In this document: piece after piece, positions 1 to 6,378 of the stretch | Position numbering within the stretch: position 1 is the stretch's first letter | Layout: each line of letters opens with the position of its first letter | Assembly: GCA_900772675.1 (NCBI GenBank) | Contig: CAAGRM010000056.1 | Span: 1-10,068 of the forward strand | Reading direction: 5' to 3' | Source: Lachnospiraceae bacterium | Lineage (GTDB): Bacteria > Bacillota > Clostridia > Lachnospirales > Lachnospiraceae | Length of the DNA stretch: 10,068 nt | Translations under genes and position numbers: made by a program | Notes under the pieces: model-generated | Databases searched by the model: none | What the model was told of the DNA's origin: nothing | The model's input: the letters and a program-made list of their open reading frames with translations, nothing else

Positions 1-267
1 GAGCTCATAGCGGGAGTCTGCGCGTTTTGCATCGGAAAGGGCGATCTCCATGATCGGATCCTGTACCAGATCAACAACGGTTTTCTCTGCTACGACTTTG
101 AAATCACCAGTCTGGGCGTTGATGCTTACCTTTACATTATCTGCTTTGCCAAAATGGTTTTTACAGGCCTGGATCAGCGACTGCTCGATTGCTTCCAGCA
201 GCGTATCTTTGCTGATATTCTTCTCTTTCTCAAGAACTTCAAGGGCCTCCATTAATTCTGTATTCAT
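1..267 (-). CDS. nusA: Transcription termination/antitermination factor NusA, N-terminal part (gene runs off the left edge)
   Basis: The first 89 codons of NusA are present. NusA binds RNA polymerase and modulates pausing, termination and antitermination. The visible part starts MNTELMEALEVLEKEKNISK and continues through the conserved run around IEQSLIQACKNHFG (about residues 27-40) to VQDPIMEIAL (about 70-79). This corresponds to the N-terminal domain that contacts the polymerase; the S1 and KH RNA-binding domains lie outside the window. The ATG at 267-265 is preceded by a perfect AGGAGG at 284-279, 11 nt upstream. The gene follows rimP by 31 nt with no terminator between them, so the two are probably cotranscribed, as in the rimP-nusA operons of most Firmicutes. 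The identification rests on N-terminal similarity plus the rimP neighbour. The right-hand boundary is secure; the stop codon is not in the window. Confidence 0.95.
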   Translation of the reverse strand, partial: MNTELMEALEVLEKEKNISKDTLLEAIEQSLIQACKNHFGKADNVKVSINAQTGDFKVVAEKTVVDLVQDPIMEIALSDAKRADSRYEL

Positions 268-298
268 TTTTCTCTTTTCCTCCTGTATCTGCGTCTGT

Positions 299-766
299 TT
301 AGAAATCAAATGCTAAACGGATCAATGCAATATCGCTTTTCTGGAATACACGTTCGTTGCCGTCTTCCTCTTCAATGGTCACACTGTTATCATCATATGC
401 GGTGAGTATTCCGTAAAATTCCCGGTTTCTCTCGATCGCACGGTATGTCCGGATTTCCAGTTCTTTTCCCATGCTTCTCTTGTAGTCCTTCTCTTTTTTC
501 AGCGGACGTCCAAGACCCGGAGAGCTGACCTCCATGATATAGGCGTCATCGATAAAGTCCTCTGCGTCCAGCCGGTCAGAAAATGCACGGCTGACGATTT
601 CGCAGTCATCTACGGTAATTCCGCCTTCTTTGTCAATGTAAGCACGCAGGTACCAGGTACCGCCCTCTTTGACATACTCCACATCCACCAGTTCAAAACC
701 ATTGGCTTCTACAATCGGAGTGATCAGTTCTTCTGCCTTCTGTTCGTATTCTTCTCTTCTGCTCAA
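299..766 (-). CDS. rimP: Ribosome maturation factor RimP
   Basis: A 155-residue protein of the RimP (YlxS/DUF150) family, which is needed for maturation of the 30S ribosomal subunit. The N-terminal alpha/beta domain covers about residues 1-77, and a C-terminal SH3-like barrel about 80-155. The family hallmark SSPGLGRPL is at 81-89, and the TVDDCE segment at 51-56 is also typical. Length matches the family norm. The start is TTG at 766-764. No in-frame ATG occurs before residue 78, so a non-ATG start is forced, and AAAGGTGG at 781-774 sits 7 nt upstream. It is the first gene after a strong promoter and precedes nusA by 31 nt. A 109-nt leader with two hairpins separates the promoter from the start, so leader-based control is possible. 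Confidence 0.96.
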   Translation of the reverse strand: MSRREEYEQKAEELITPIVEANGFELVDVEYVKEGGTWYLRAYIDKEGGITVDDCEIVSRAFSDRLDAEDFIDDAYIMEVSSPGLGRPLKKEKDYKRSMGKELEIRTYRAIERNREFYGILTAYDDNSVTIEEEDGNERVFQKSDIALIRLAFDF

Positions 767-773
767 ATCCTCA

Positions 774-781
774 CCACCTTT
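774..781 (-). promoter_or_regulatory. Ribosome binding site that fixes the TTG start of rimP
   Basis: AAAGGTGG differs from the ideal AAAGGAGG at one base and lies 7 nt before the TTG at 766-764. It supports TTG initiation where no ATG is available. Confidence 0.75.
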
Positions 782-787
782 TTGATT

Positions 788-822
788 CAGGGAAACTTTC
801 GAAAAATTCTTTCATTTCCCTG
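788..822 (-). promoter_or_regulatory. Second leader hairpin just before the rimP ribosome site
   Basis: CAGGGAAA (788-795) pairs perfectly with TTTCCCTG (815-822) across a 19-nt loop. In the transcript it forms immediately upstream of the AAAGGTGG ribosome site (774-781). It could be an accessory structure affecting translation of rimP, or an antiterminator-like partner to the hairpin at 834-855. Only the pairing is seen; the role is inferred. Confidence 0.4.
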
Positions 823-833
823 TACACAAGAAA

Positions 834-855
834 GAGTGGACGAAATCGTCCACTC
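834..855 (-). terminator. Ten-base-pair hairpin in the rimP-nusA leader, with a short T-rich tail
   Basis: GAGTGGACGA (834-843) is the exact reverse complement of TCGTCCACTC (846-855), giving a near-perfect 22-nt palindrome. In minus-strand reading it is followed by TTTCTTGT, an interrupted U-rich tail. It lies about 20 nt downstream of the predicted rimP start point and about 80 nt beyond the mscS stop. It could therefore serve as the terminator of the glgB-mscS unit, as an attenuator of rimP-nusA, or as both. The stem is certain. The terminator role is inferred, because the tail is weak for a Rho-independent terminator. Confidence 0.55.
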
Positions 856-881
856 CTTAACAGTCACTTATTAACAACTTT

Positions 882-910
882 ACTATAGCACCTTTTCCGT
901 GCAATTGCAA
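882..910 (-). promoter_or_regulatory. Extended -10 promoter of rimP-nusA
   Basis: On the minus strand, TTGCAA (910-905) is followed after exactly 17 bp by TATAGT (887-882). The -10 is preceded by TGC, an extended -10 TGn motif. The predicted start is near 875, leaving a leader of about 109 nt before rimP. It sits between the mscS stop (933) and the leader hairpins, so rimP-nusA can be transcribed independently of the upstream genes. Confidence 0.75.
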
Positions 911-932
911 GGGTTAATTTTCAAAATATCCT

Positions 933-1805
933 TTATTTATCGCCTTTTCCGGCTTTTTTGTTCGCCGGTTCCGGGCAGATGTGGACATCGAGCTGGTTAT
1001 ACGGGATGGAAATTCCCGCCGCGTCAAACTCTTCTTTGATGCGCTCATTCATTTTCCATTTGACCGGCCAGTAATTTTCCGTTGCGACCCAGGCGCGCAG
1101 ACCGACCGTGATCGCGCTCTCGCCCAGCTCATCTACGAAAAACTGCTGCTCCTCCGACTGAAAATGCGGCTCCTCCTCAACGAGGCGGCGCAGGATGTCC
1201 TTCGCTTTTCTGATATCGGACTCATAAGAAATGCCGACTTTGATTTCCAGCTTTCTGCGATCCATTGCCGTCACGTTGATGATGGTGTGATTCGTAAGAT
1301 TGGCGTTCGGGATCATGATGGTGCGGTTGTCGATGCTGTTGATTGTCGTGTAATACATCTCAATCTTTTTGACCGTTCCCTCCTGGCCTTCGCCCGGGAA
1401 GATGATGTAGTCACCGACCTTAAATGGCTTCAGCAGCAGAATCATCACCCCGCCTGCAAAGTTTGAGAGGCCGCCCTGCAATGCCAGGGATACGGCAACG
1501 CCGGCGGAGGCGATGGCTGCTGCGATCGACGCTTCGGATACGATGCCGAGCTGAACGATAATGGTCAGCACCAGCAGCGTGTTCAGACTGTATTTCACCA
1601 TGGAAACGGTGAAACTGACCACCGCCTCCTCCGTGTGAAAACGCCGCATGTTTTTCCGGATCAGACCACAGAGCCACAGGATCAGTTTGCGCGCAACCAG
1701 AAACAGAATTACTGCAAACACGATCTTCAGCACCAGATCGGCAGCCGAAGAGGCCTTGTCGATCCAGTATTCATAGACGCGTTCCGCCGCTGTCAGATTC
1801 ACCAT
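933..1805 (-). CDS. mscS: MscS-family small-conductance mechanosensitive channel
   Basis: A 290-residue membrane protein, close to the 286 residues of E. coli MscS, the pore that releases solutes when turgor rises after hypo-osmotic shock. Three hydrophobic segments lie at about 22-48, 63-89 and 92-127. The third is the pore helix, AGVAVSLALQGGLSN (101-115), equivalent to AGLAVGLALQGSLSN in E. coli; by alignment the gate leucines L105/L109 become V103 and L107. The beta domain follows (KPFKVGDYI 126-134, MIPNANLTNHTIIN 164-177), and the C-terminal alpha/beta domain ends with FDAAGISIPYNQLDV (260-274). The ATG at 1805-1803 has GAGGAG at 1820-1815, 9 nt upstream and inside the end of glgB. Only 3 nt separate the glgB stop from this start, so translational coupling is likely. 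The last ten residues are basic and probably disordered. Confidence 0.95.
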   Translation of the reverse strand: MVNLTAAERVYEYWIDKASSAADLVLKIVFAVILFLVARKLILWLCGLIRKNMRRFHTEEAVVSFTVSMVKYSLNTLLVLTIIVQLGIVSEASIAAAIASAGVAVSLALQGGLSNFAGGVMILLLKPFKVGDYIIFPGEGQEGTVKKIEMYYTTINSIDNRTIMIPNANLTNHTIINVTAMDRRKLEIKVGISYESDIRKAKDILRRLVEEEPHFQSEEQQFFVDELGESAITVGLRAWVATENYWPVKWKMNERIKEEFDAAGISIPYNQLDVHICPEPANKKAGKGDK

Positions 1806-1808
1806 GTG

Positions 1809-4529
1809 TTATCTCTCCTCTGTCTCGAATTTTCTCTGCAGCTCCTCGCCGAGTTCACTCATGCCTGTGCTTTTTTTCGTTTTTGTCTCTGGTTTTGCCT
1901 CTGATTTTGCTTCCGACTTGGTTTCCGGCTTTGTAGCCGGCTTCTTTTCCGGATCGGCGGCTGCGCGGTATTTTTCCACGGCTTTTGCTGCCTCTGCCGC
2001 TGCGGATTTTCCGGCTTTCACCAGCTTGTCCACCGTCTGCTCTACCGTTTTCACCGGTTTGCTGTCGATCGCCTGCTTTACGGCTTTCTCCACCTTCTCT
2101 GTCGCAGTCGTGGTTCCCTGCTTTTTCTCTGCGGTTTTCACCGTTTTTTCCGATACCTTTTTCTCTGCTTTTTGGGCAGTCTTTGTTGTTTTCTTTGCTT
2201 TTACTACCTTTACTGCTTCTTCCGTTTTTCCAGCCGGTTTTCCCTTCTTTCCGGTTTTCTTCTCTGCTGCCGCTTTCGCTGCAGTTTTTGCCTTTGCGCT
2301 CTTATTGCTTGCAGCGCCCGTCTCCGGCTTCGTATAAGAAAATACCTGAACAGAAAGCGGTGCGAGTTTCACGGTAATCGAGTTCTTCCGTTCATCGCAT
2401 TCTGTCTTTTTCGACATTTTCACGCGTGGATTTCCGACGCCTGTTCCGCCATAGCTTTCCGCATCGCTGTTGAACATCTCTTTGTACTTTCCTGGATACG
2501 GCACACCAATGCGGAAATCATCGTACTCGACATTCGAGAAGTTACATACGACAAGCAGCGTATCTTCTTTCTTCCTTGTTCTGCGAAGGAAGATCAGAAG
2601 ATTCTTTTCCCACTCCATGCCATTGATCCACTCAAAGCCCTCCGGCTTTTCATCCAGCTGATACAATGCCGGATTTGCTTTGTAGAATGCATGAAGTGCC
2701 GCCATATAGTTCTTTAACTGCAGATGTTCCTTGTCCTCAAGAAGCTCCCAGGACAGGGACTGTTTCTCATTCCACTCTTTTTCCTGTCCGAATTCCTGTC
2801 CCATAAACAGAAGCTTCTTTCCGGGATGCACCATCTGATAAGCGTACGCCAGACGAAGATTTGCCATTTTCTGCTCCGGTGTACCCGGCATTTTGGTATA
2901 CATGGATCCCTTCAGATGAACCACTTCATCGTGCGACAGACTCAGCATGAATTTCTCCGAGTATGCATATACCATAGAAAAAGTCAGCTGATCGTGATGT
3001 GCCCCGCGGTATACCGGATCGTTTTTCATATATTCCGTAAAATCATTCATCCAGCCCATGTTCCACTTGTAGTCGAAGCCAAGGCCTTCGTCATCGAGGT
3101 CTCCCGTCACCTTCGGCCATGCGGTCGATTCCTCTGCGATAAGAAGCGCATCCGGGAACTCTTTTTTGAAGATGGAGTTCAGATGTTTTAAAAATTCGAT
3201 TGCCTCAAGGTTCTCATTTCCGCCGTAGATATTTGCGACCCACTCCCCGTCCTGCTTGCCATAATCAAGATACAGCATCGATGCAACCGCATCCATACGG
3301 ATTCCGTCGGCATGGTACTCTTTTGCCCAGAAAAGCGCATTGGCGATCAGGAAGTTCTTTACTTCCGGTCTGCCGTAATTGTAAATCAGCGTGCCCCAGT
3401 GTGGATGGGATCCCTGTCTCGGGTCAAAATGCTCGTACAGACACGTTCCGTCAAACGCAGAAAGTCCGAAGGTATCGCGCGGGAAGTGTGCCGGTACCCA
3501 GTCGAGAATAACACCAATGTCGTTCTGGTGCATCGTATCCATAAAATAGCGGAAGTCATCCGGCGTTCCGTATCGTGCCGTCGGTGCGTAATAGCCCGTT
3601 ACCTGATAACCCCAGGATTCATCGAGCGGATGCTCCATCACCGGCATCAGCTCAACATGGGTGTAGCCGAGCTCTTTCACATAAGAAGCCAGCATCGGAG
3701 CGATCTCACGGTAGTTATAAAATTCACGTCCATCGTCCGGTTTTTTCCAGGAGCCAAGATGCACTTCATAAACAGAGATCGGCGCTTTGTCGCCCTGTGT
3801 GACACCACGATTCTTCATCCAGTTCTCATCCTGCCACGCATATTTTCCAAGATCAACCACAACACTCGCATTGTTCGGACGCAGCTGTGCTGCATTCGCG
3901 TATGGATCCGATTTCAGATACGTCAGACCGCCCTTTGCCTTGATTTCATATTTATAGATGTCGCCCGCGCGAACACCGGGGATAAAGAGTTCATAGATCC
4001 CGGACTCCAGAAGATTCATCTGATATGCTCTTCCGTCCCAGTTATTGAAATCCCCGACAACACTGACACGGATCGCATTCGGTGCCCAGACAGCGAAGTA
4101 AACGCCACTGATCCCATCAATTTTGACCGGGTGTGCACCCAGCTTCTCATAGATGGAATAGCAGATGCCGTTTTCAAACTGTTTCTGTTCCTGCTCGGTG
4201 AACTGCATCGGATAGGCATATGGATCGTAATGCTCCATCTGGTTTCCGTCGCCGTCCCAGTAGATCAGCGTATAGGACGGAATTTTCTTTCCCGGAAGTA
4301 GCACAGCGAAAAATCCCGCCTCATCCTCGCAAACCATCTCGGTCTGTTTTCCGTCGCGGATCGTATGTACGGCTGCACGGGTTGCACCCGGGAAAAACGC
4401 CTGAATCAAAATACCATCCTCCGTTACGCGCGGTCCCAAGATGTCTCTTGGATGATTTTCCTCGGAATAGACCACGGCTTCTATTTCCGCCCAATCCATA
4501 TAATCGTATAATTTTTCTTCCATTTTCAA
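1809..4529 (-). CDS. glgB: 1,4-alpha-glucan branching enzyme GlgB with a long basic C-terminal tail
   Basis: This GH13 enzyme forms alpha-1,6 branches in glycogen. Residues about 1-110 are an N-terminal beta domain; about 130-230 a CBM48-like domain (VGDFNNWDG 158-166); about 250-610 the catalytic barrel; about 640-733 the C-terminal beta domain. All four GH13 motifs are present: DWVPAH (343-348), GIRMDA with nucleophile D413, IAEEST with acid E466, and SHDEVVH with D534. The 53- and 121-residue spacings match E. coli D405/E458/D526. The catalytic protein ends near 733, as usual, but the frame continues to 906 with a lysine/alanine/threonine/glutamate-rich tail. TTG at 4529 lies 10 nt from AAAGGAGG; the ATG at 4523 lies 16 nt away, so TTG is preferred, though either is possible. 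No other glycogen gene is in the window. mscS follows after 3 nt. Confidence 0.96.
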   Translation of the reverse strand: MKMEEKLYDYMDWAEIEAVVYSEENHPRDILGPRVTEDGILIQAFFPGATRAAVHTIRDGKQTEMVCEDEAGFFAVLLPGKKIPSYTLIYWDGDGNQMEHYDPYAYPMQFTEQEQKQFENGICYSIYEKLGAHPVKIDGISGVYFAVWAPNAIRVSVVGDFNNWDGRAYQMNLLESGIYELFIPGVRAGDIYKYEIKAKGGLTYLKSDPYANAAQLRPNNASVVVDLGKYAWQDENWMKNRGVTQGDKAPISVYEVHLGSWKKPDDGREFYNYREIAPMLASYVKELGYTHVELMPVMEHPLDESWGYQVTGYYAPTARYGTPDDFRYFMDTMHQNDIGVILDWVPAHFPRDTFGLSAFDGTCLYEHFDPRQGSHPHWGTLIYNYGRPEVKNFLIANALFWAKEYHADGIRMDAVASMLYLDYGKQDGEWVANIYGGNENLEAIEFLKHLNSIFKKEFPDALLIAEESTAWPKVTGDLDDEGLGFDYKWNMGWMNDFTEYMKNDPVYRGAHHDQLTFSMVYAYSEKFMLSLSHDEVVHLKGSMYTKMPGTPEQKMANLRLAYAYQMVHPGKKLLFMGQEFGQEKEWNEKQSLSWELLEDKEHLQLKNYMAALHAFYKANPALYQLDEKPEGFEWINGMEWEKNLLIFLRRTRKKEDTLLVVCNFSNVEYDDFRIGVPYPGKYKEMFNSDAESYGGTGVGNPRVKMSKKTECDERKNSITVKLAPLSVQVFSYTKPETGAASNKSAKAKTAAKAAAEKKTGKKGKPAGKTEEAVKVVKAKKTTKTAQKAEKKVSEKTVKTAEKKQGTTTATEKVEKAVKQAIDSKPVKTVEQTVDKLVKAGKSAAAEAAKAVEKYRAAADPEKKPATKPETKSEAKSEAKPETKTKKSTGMSELGEELQRKFETEER
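1863..2330 (-). other. Low-complexity Lys/Ala/Thr/Glu-rich tail of GlgB
   Basis: Codons for GlgB residues about 734-889. The segment has almost no aromatic residues and is built from short AK, KT, EK and KPET units, including a small near-repeat with KPETK at each end and two SEAK units between (about residues 867-883). The composition resembles histone H1 or phasin-like tails. The last 17 residues (SELGEELQRKFETEER end) are less repetitive and could form a short helix. There is no stop or frameshift between the enzyme and the tail. The function is unknown; binding to glycogen, nucleic acid or the cell envelope are only possibilities. Confidence 0.8.
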
Positions 4530-4539
4530 AATTATAACC

Positions 4540-4547
4540 CCTCCTTT
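4540..4547 (-). promoter_or_regulatory. Perfect ribosome binding site that favours a TTG start for glgB
   Basis: AAAGGAGG lies 10 nt before TTG (4529-4527) and 16 nt before the in-frame ATG (4523-4521). The spacing argues that GlgB starts at the TTG, adding two residues. A minority start at the ATG cannot be excluded. Confidence 0.65.
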
Positions 4548-4623
4548 TTTATTTTACGTGCTCTCGCTGCTGCTTCCCCCATACAAAATCGCATAAAAAA
4601 GCACTCATTCATGCCAGAGCGTG

Positions 4624-4745
4624 TTTGAAAAAAGCTTTTCGTGAGCTGCGAGTCCCATTTTCAGCCCAAACGTTCTGCAGCAACCGGATAAGGTCAAAAC
4701 AGATCGCGAAGTGGGGCTTGCAGATTGTGGAAATGATTTTTCAAA
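4624..4745 (+). repeat. 122-bp long inverted repeat (hairpin element) in the glgB leader region
   Basis: Bases 4624-4661 pair with 4745-4708 in register without any gap. Of 38 positions, 26 are Watson-Crick, 8 are G-T and 4 are mismatches; the outer nine (TTTGAAAAA / TTTTTCAAA) are perfect. The loop is 46 nt (4662-4707). All eight G-T pairs are wobbles when the plus strand is read as RNA and would be C-A mismatches in a minus-strand RNA. The structure therefore folds best antisense to glgB. It starts about 4 nt downstream of the predicted glgB transcription start and fills about half of the leader. It may be a MITE/REP-like dispersed element or a structured RNA. Strand is assigned from wobble polarity only. 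Confidence 0.65.
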
Positions 4746-4755
4746 TTCTGATTTT

Positions 4756-4784
4756 ATTCTACCATCCTAACTGCGATTGTACAA
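4756..4784 (-). promoter_or_regulatory. Extended -10 promoter of glgB-mscS
   Basis: On the minus strand, TTGTAC (4784-4779) and TAGAAT (4761-4756) are separated by 17 bp, with TGG just before the -10 (extended -10). The predicted start is near 4749, giving a leader of about 220 nt that contains the long inverted repeat. It starts only 20 bp past the stop of the upstream gene, which has no visible terminator, so readthrough from that gene is also possible. Confidence 0.65.
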
Positions 4785-4803
4785 TGCAAATCTGGTTTGT
4801 TTT

Positions 4804-6039
4804 TTATTCATTTCCTACGATTACGGCAAGATCTTCATCTGTCGTCTGCATCTCATCGTTCTCAAACCAGATACTGTAAATGTTCTGTGAAGTCAGTGTT
4901 TCCAGGGACTCCCTGGAAAGCGATTCGGCCTGATAATCAGAAAATGCTGCAAGCAGCGTATCGGCACAGCCATATTCACCGGAATAGGCGATCAGTTCGG
5001 ATGCTGCTGTGTGGTCTTTTCCGTCTGCCGCGCTAAGATACGGCGTGCACATCGTTTTGTCCTGATACTGATAATAGCGGTACGCATCCGGGCTGCCCGC
5101 CTGGTAAGCGTGGAAAAACACGATGCTTTTCGGTCCTTCATACGTCATTGTTCCGTATGACTGGATTTCGTTCCCGGAAAGATGATACAGTGGATACCGG
5201 TACTCTTTTTCTCCCGTTTCATCGAGACAGCGCACGAAACCGTCCTTACTGGAAATAATGCCGAGCTGATAGCCCTCGCCGCGAATCGTATCCGCCAGAT
5301 AATCAATCAAAAAAGCATTTTTCATCCAGAAAAAGTCGAGATATGCGGTATAGCCCATCTCTGCGGCATACGCCTGATACGCGTCTGACACATGCAGGCA
5401 GACCTGGTTTTCCCCGGACAGCTCCAGTGAAATATCATCCGGGTTCTGTGTAAAGGCAGCAACTGCTGCCGTTTCTTCTGCTGCCGCATCGTTCCGGTTC
5501 GGATCAAACTGCGCTGCAGCCGCATCATCATTGCTGGCGCAGAGATTTTCCAGGGACGCATACAGCGGTCCCAGATAAATTTCCCGGCAATTGGCATCGG
5601 ATACTTTTTTCAGTGCATCGTATAAAACCGGATCTACCGTCAGCACTTCATTCGGATGCTGGTTGATATCATACAGGTTTGTCACATCCTCAAAGCTCTC
5701 ATCTATATTGAAAAGCCGGTAGCCTTTCACCGCCGCATCTGTGTAAAGCAGCGAAAGTGCCTTTGCCTCCCCGCCTGCGGAAACCCCGCTTGCGCCAACG
5801 TTATATTTCAAGGTAAAATCCTCACCGCAGTTCAAATCCGTGCCTGCCTTTACACTGATCTCACGCCAGCCGGAATCTCCGTGAAGAAAGTTCATAAAAC
5901 CATACACCAGAAAACCGGATCCAATCGCCAGAAGCAGTACTACAAGCAGGATGCGCCGTCCGACATTTTTTTCGGAAAGCCAGACCTTCTGTACCGGCTT
6001 TGGCAGCCGTCTGTTCGGATTTTTTACTGTTCTTCCCAT
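4804..6039 (-). CDS. Membrane-anchored extracytoplasmic protein with a divergent ApbE-like domain
   Basis: A 411-residue protein. The basic N-terminus (1-29) is followed by one hydrophobic helix (about 30-50) and a long soluble region, so it is probably anchored with the bulk outside the cell. I do not recognise a named family with certainty. By eye it follows the layout of ApbE (FAD:protein FMN transferase). LTVDPVLYDALKKVSDAN (133-150) resembles the ApbE segment before its FDPT motif. LDFFWMKNAFLIDYLADTI (234-252) resembles LDLG.IAKGYAVD. GCADTLLAAF (357-366) resembles the metal-binding ADALATA motif, with D360 kept. The canonical AKGY lysine/glycine and the HIIDPRTG histidine are not preserved, so activity is doubtful. 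A low-complexity Ala-rich stretch (172-195) sits in the middle. It is monocistronic: own promoter, GAGGAG 7 nt before the ATG. No flavoprotein partner gene is nearby. Confidence 0.6.
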   Translation of the reverse strand: MGRTVKNPNRRLPKPVQKVWLSEKNVGRRILLVVLLLAIGSGFLVYGFMNFLHGDSGWREISVKAGTDLNCGEDFTLKYNVGASGVSAGGEAKALSLLYTDAAVKGYRLFNIDESFEDVTNLYDINQHPNEVLTVDPVLYDALKKVSDANCREIYLGPLYASLENLCASNDDAAAAQFDPNRNDAAAEETAAVAAFTQNPDDISLELSGENQVCLHVSDAYQAYAAEMGYTAYLDFFWMKNAFLIDYLADTIRGEGYQLGIISSKDGFVRCLDETGEKEYRYPLYHLSGNEIQSYGTMTYEGPKSIVFFHAYQAGSPDAYRYYQYQDKTMCTPYLSAADGKDHTAASELIAYSGEYGCADTLLAAFSDYQAESLSRESLETLTSQNIYSIWFENDEMQTTDEDLAVIVGNE

Positions 6040-6083
6040 TCTGTTGCTCCTCTTTCCTTTTATTTTCTTTTTTGCTGTGATTT

Positions 6084-6112
6084 ATTGTCCCAAAAAACAC
6101 ATCTCCCGTCAA
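6084..6112 (-). promoter_or_regulatory. Promoter of the membrane-anchored ApbE-like gene
   Basis: On the minus strand, TTGACG (6112-6107) and GACAAT (6089-6084) are separated by exactly 17 bp. Each hexamer has one mismatch to the sigma-A consensus. The predicted start is near 6077, giving a short leader of about 38 nt that contains the GAGGAG ribosome site (6052-6047). Confidence 0.75.
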
Positions 6113-6165
6113 GTAAAATCGGAACGGAATTCTTCTCACGCTTCTCTTTTGTGAACCGGCATAAG

Positions 6166-6315
6166 AAAGCGTTCTGCCCGGAAGGCTTTTTAATTTGCAG
6201 GAAAGTTCAACGAAGCTTCCTGTAAACTATGAGAAACACGCTCCGCGAGTTTCTCAAGTTATCGCGGCAGTCGCCAAGGTCTCGTGCAAGCACGGACTTT
6301 GGCTCGTTGCTCGCG
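6166..6315. repeat. Cluster of four tight hairpins in the 339-bp intergenic region (candidate dispersed repeat)
   Basis: The 6040-6378 gap holds, besides the promoter and terminator, four consecutive dyads. (1) AAAGC/GCTTT plus TTC/GAA at 6166-6189. (2) CAGGAA/TTCCTG at 6198-6222. (3) GAGAAAC/GTTTCTC enclosing CGC/GCG at 6231-6255. (4) A long stem at 6263-6315 built from CGCG/CGCG, a nine-pair GCCAAGGTC/GACTTTGGC block with one G-T, and CGTGC/GCACG around a two-base loop. No coding or tRNA signal is visible. The dense, modular palindromes look like an intergenic repeat element rather than random spacer. It shares AAACACGCTC (6234-6243) with the reverse strand at 4617-4626, next to the other inverted repeat. 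Family membership is not established. Confidence 0.55.
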
Positions 6316-6321
6316 TAAATC

Positions 6322-6361
6322 AAAAAAGCGGCACCGGAATCTTTTTCGGGTTCCGGGCCAC
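6322..6361 (-). terminator. Rho-independent terminator of the opp operon
   Basis: Minus-strand reading gives a stem GTGGC/GCCGC plus CCGGAA/TTCCGG (11 pairs with one bulged T) around an 11-nt loop, followed directly by six T residues (6327-6322). It begins 17 nt after the oppF stop. The one non-canonical pair is U-G only in a minus-strand transcript (C-A on plus), which supports minus-strand termination. Confidence 0.93.
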
Positions 6362-6378
6362 TTTTTCTTTCCTGTCCA

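Noticed and set aside
787..867. 26-codon GTG frame through the rimP leader hairpins
   Set aside because: No ribosome site lies upstream and it is read straight through the palindrome, so it is probably chance.
3312..4301. 329-codon plus-strand open frame opposite glgB
   Set aside because: It lies opposite the catalytic domain of a clear gene and shows no domain or ribosome-site support.
4601..4616. Sigma-54-like TGGCATG...GTGC sequence upstream of glgB (minus strand)
   Set aside because: GG and GC are 11 bp apart instead of the strict 10, and the -12 TTGC is not matched.
4530..4749. Riboswitch in the long glgB leader
   Set aside because: I recognise no known riboswitch core. The only structure is the long inverted repeat, which pairs better on the opposite strand.
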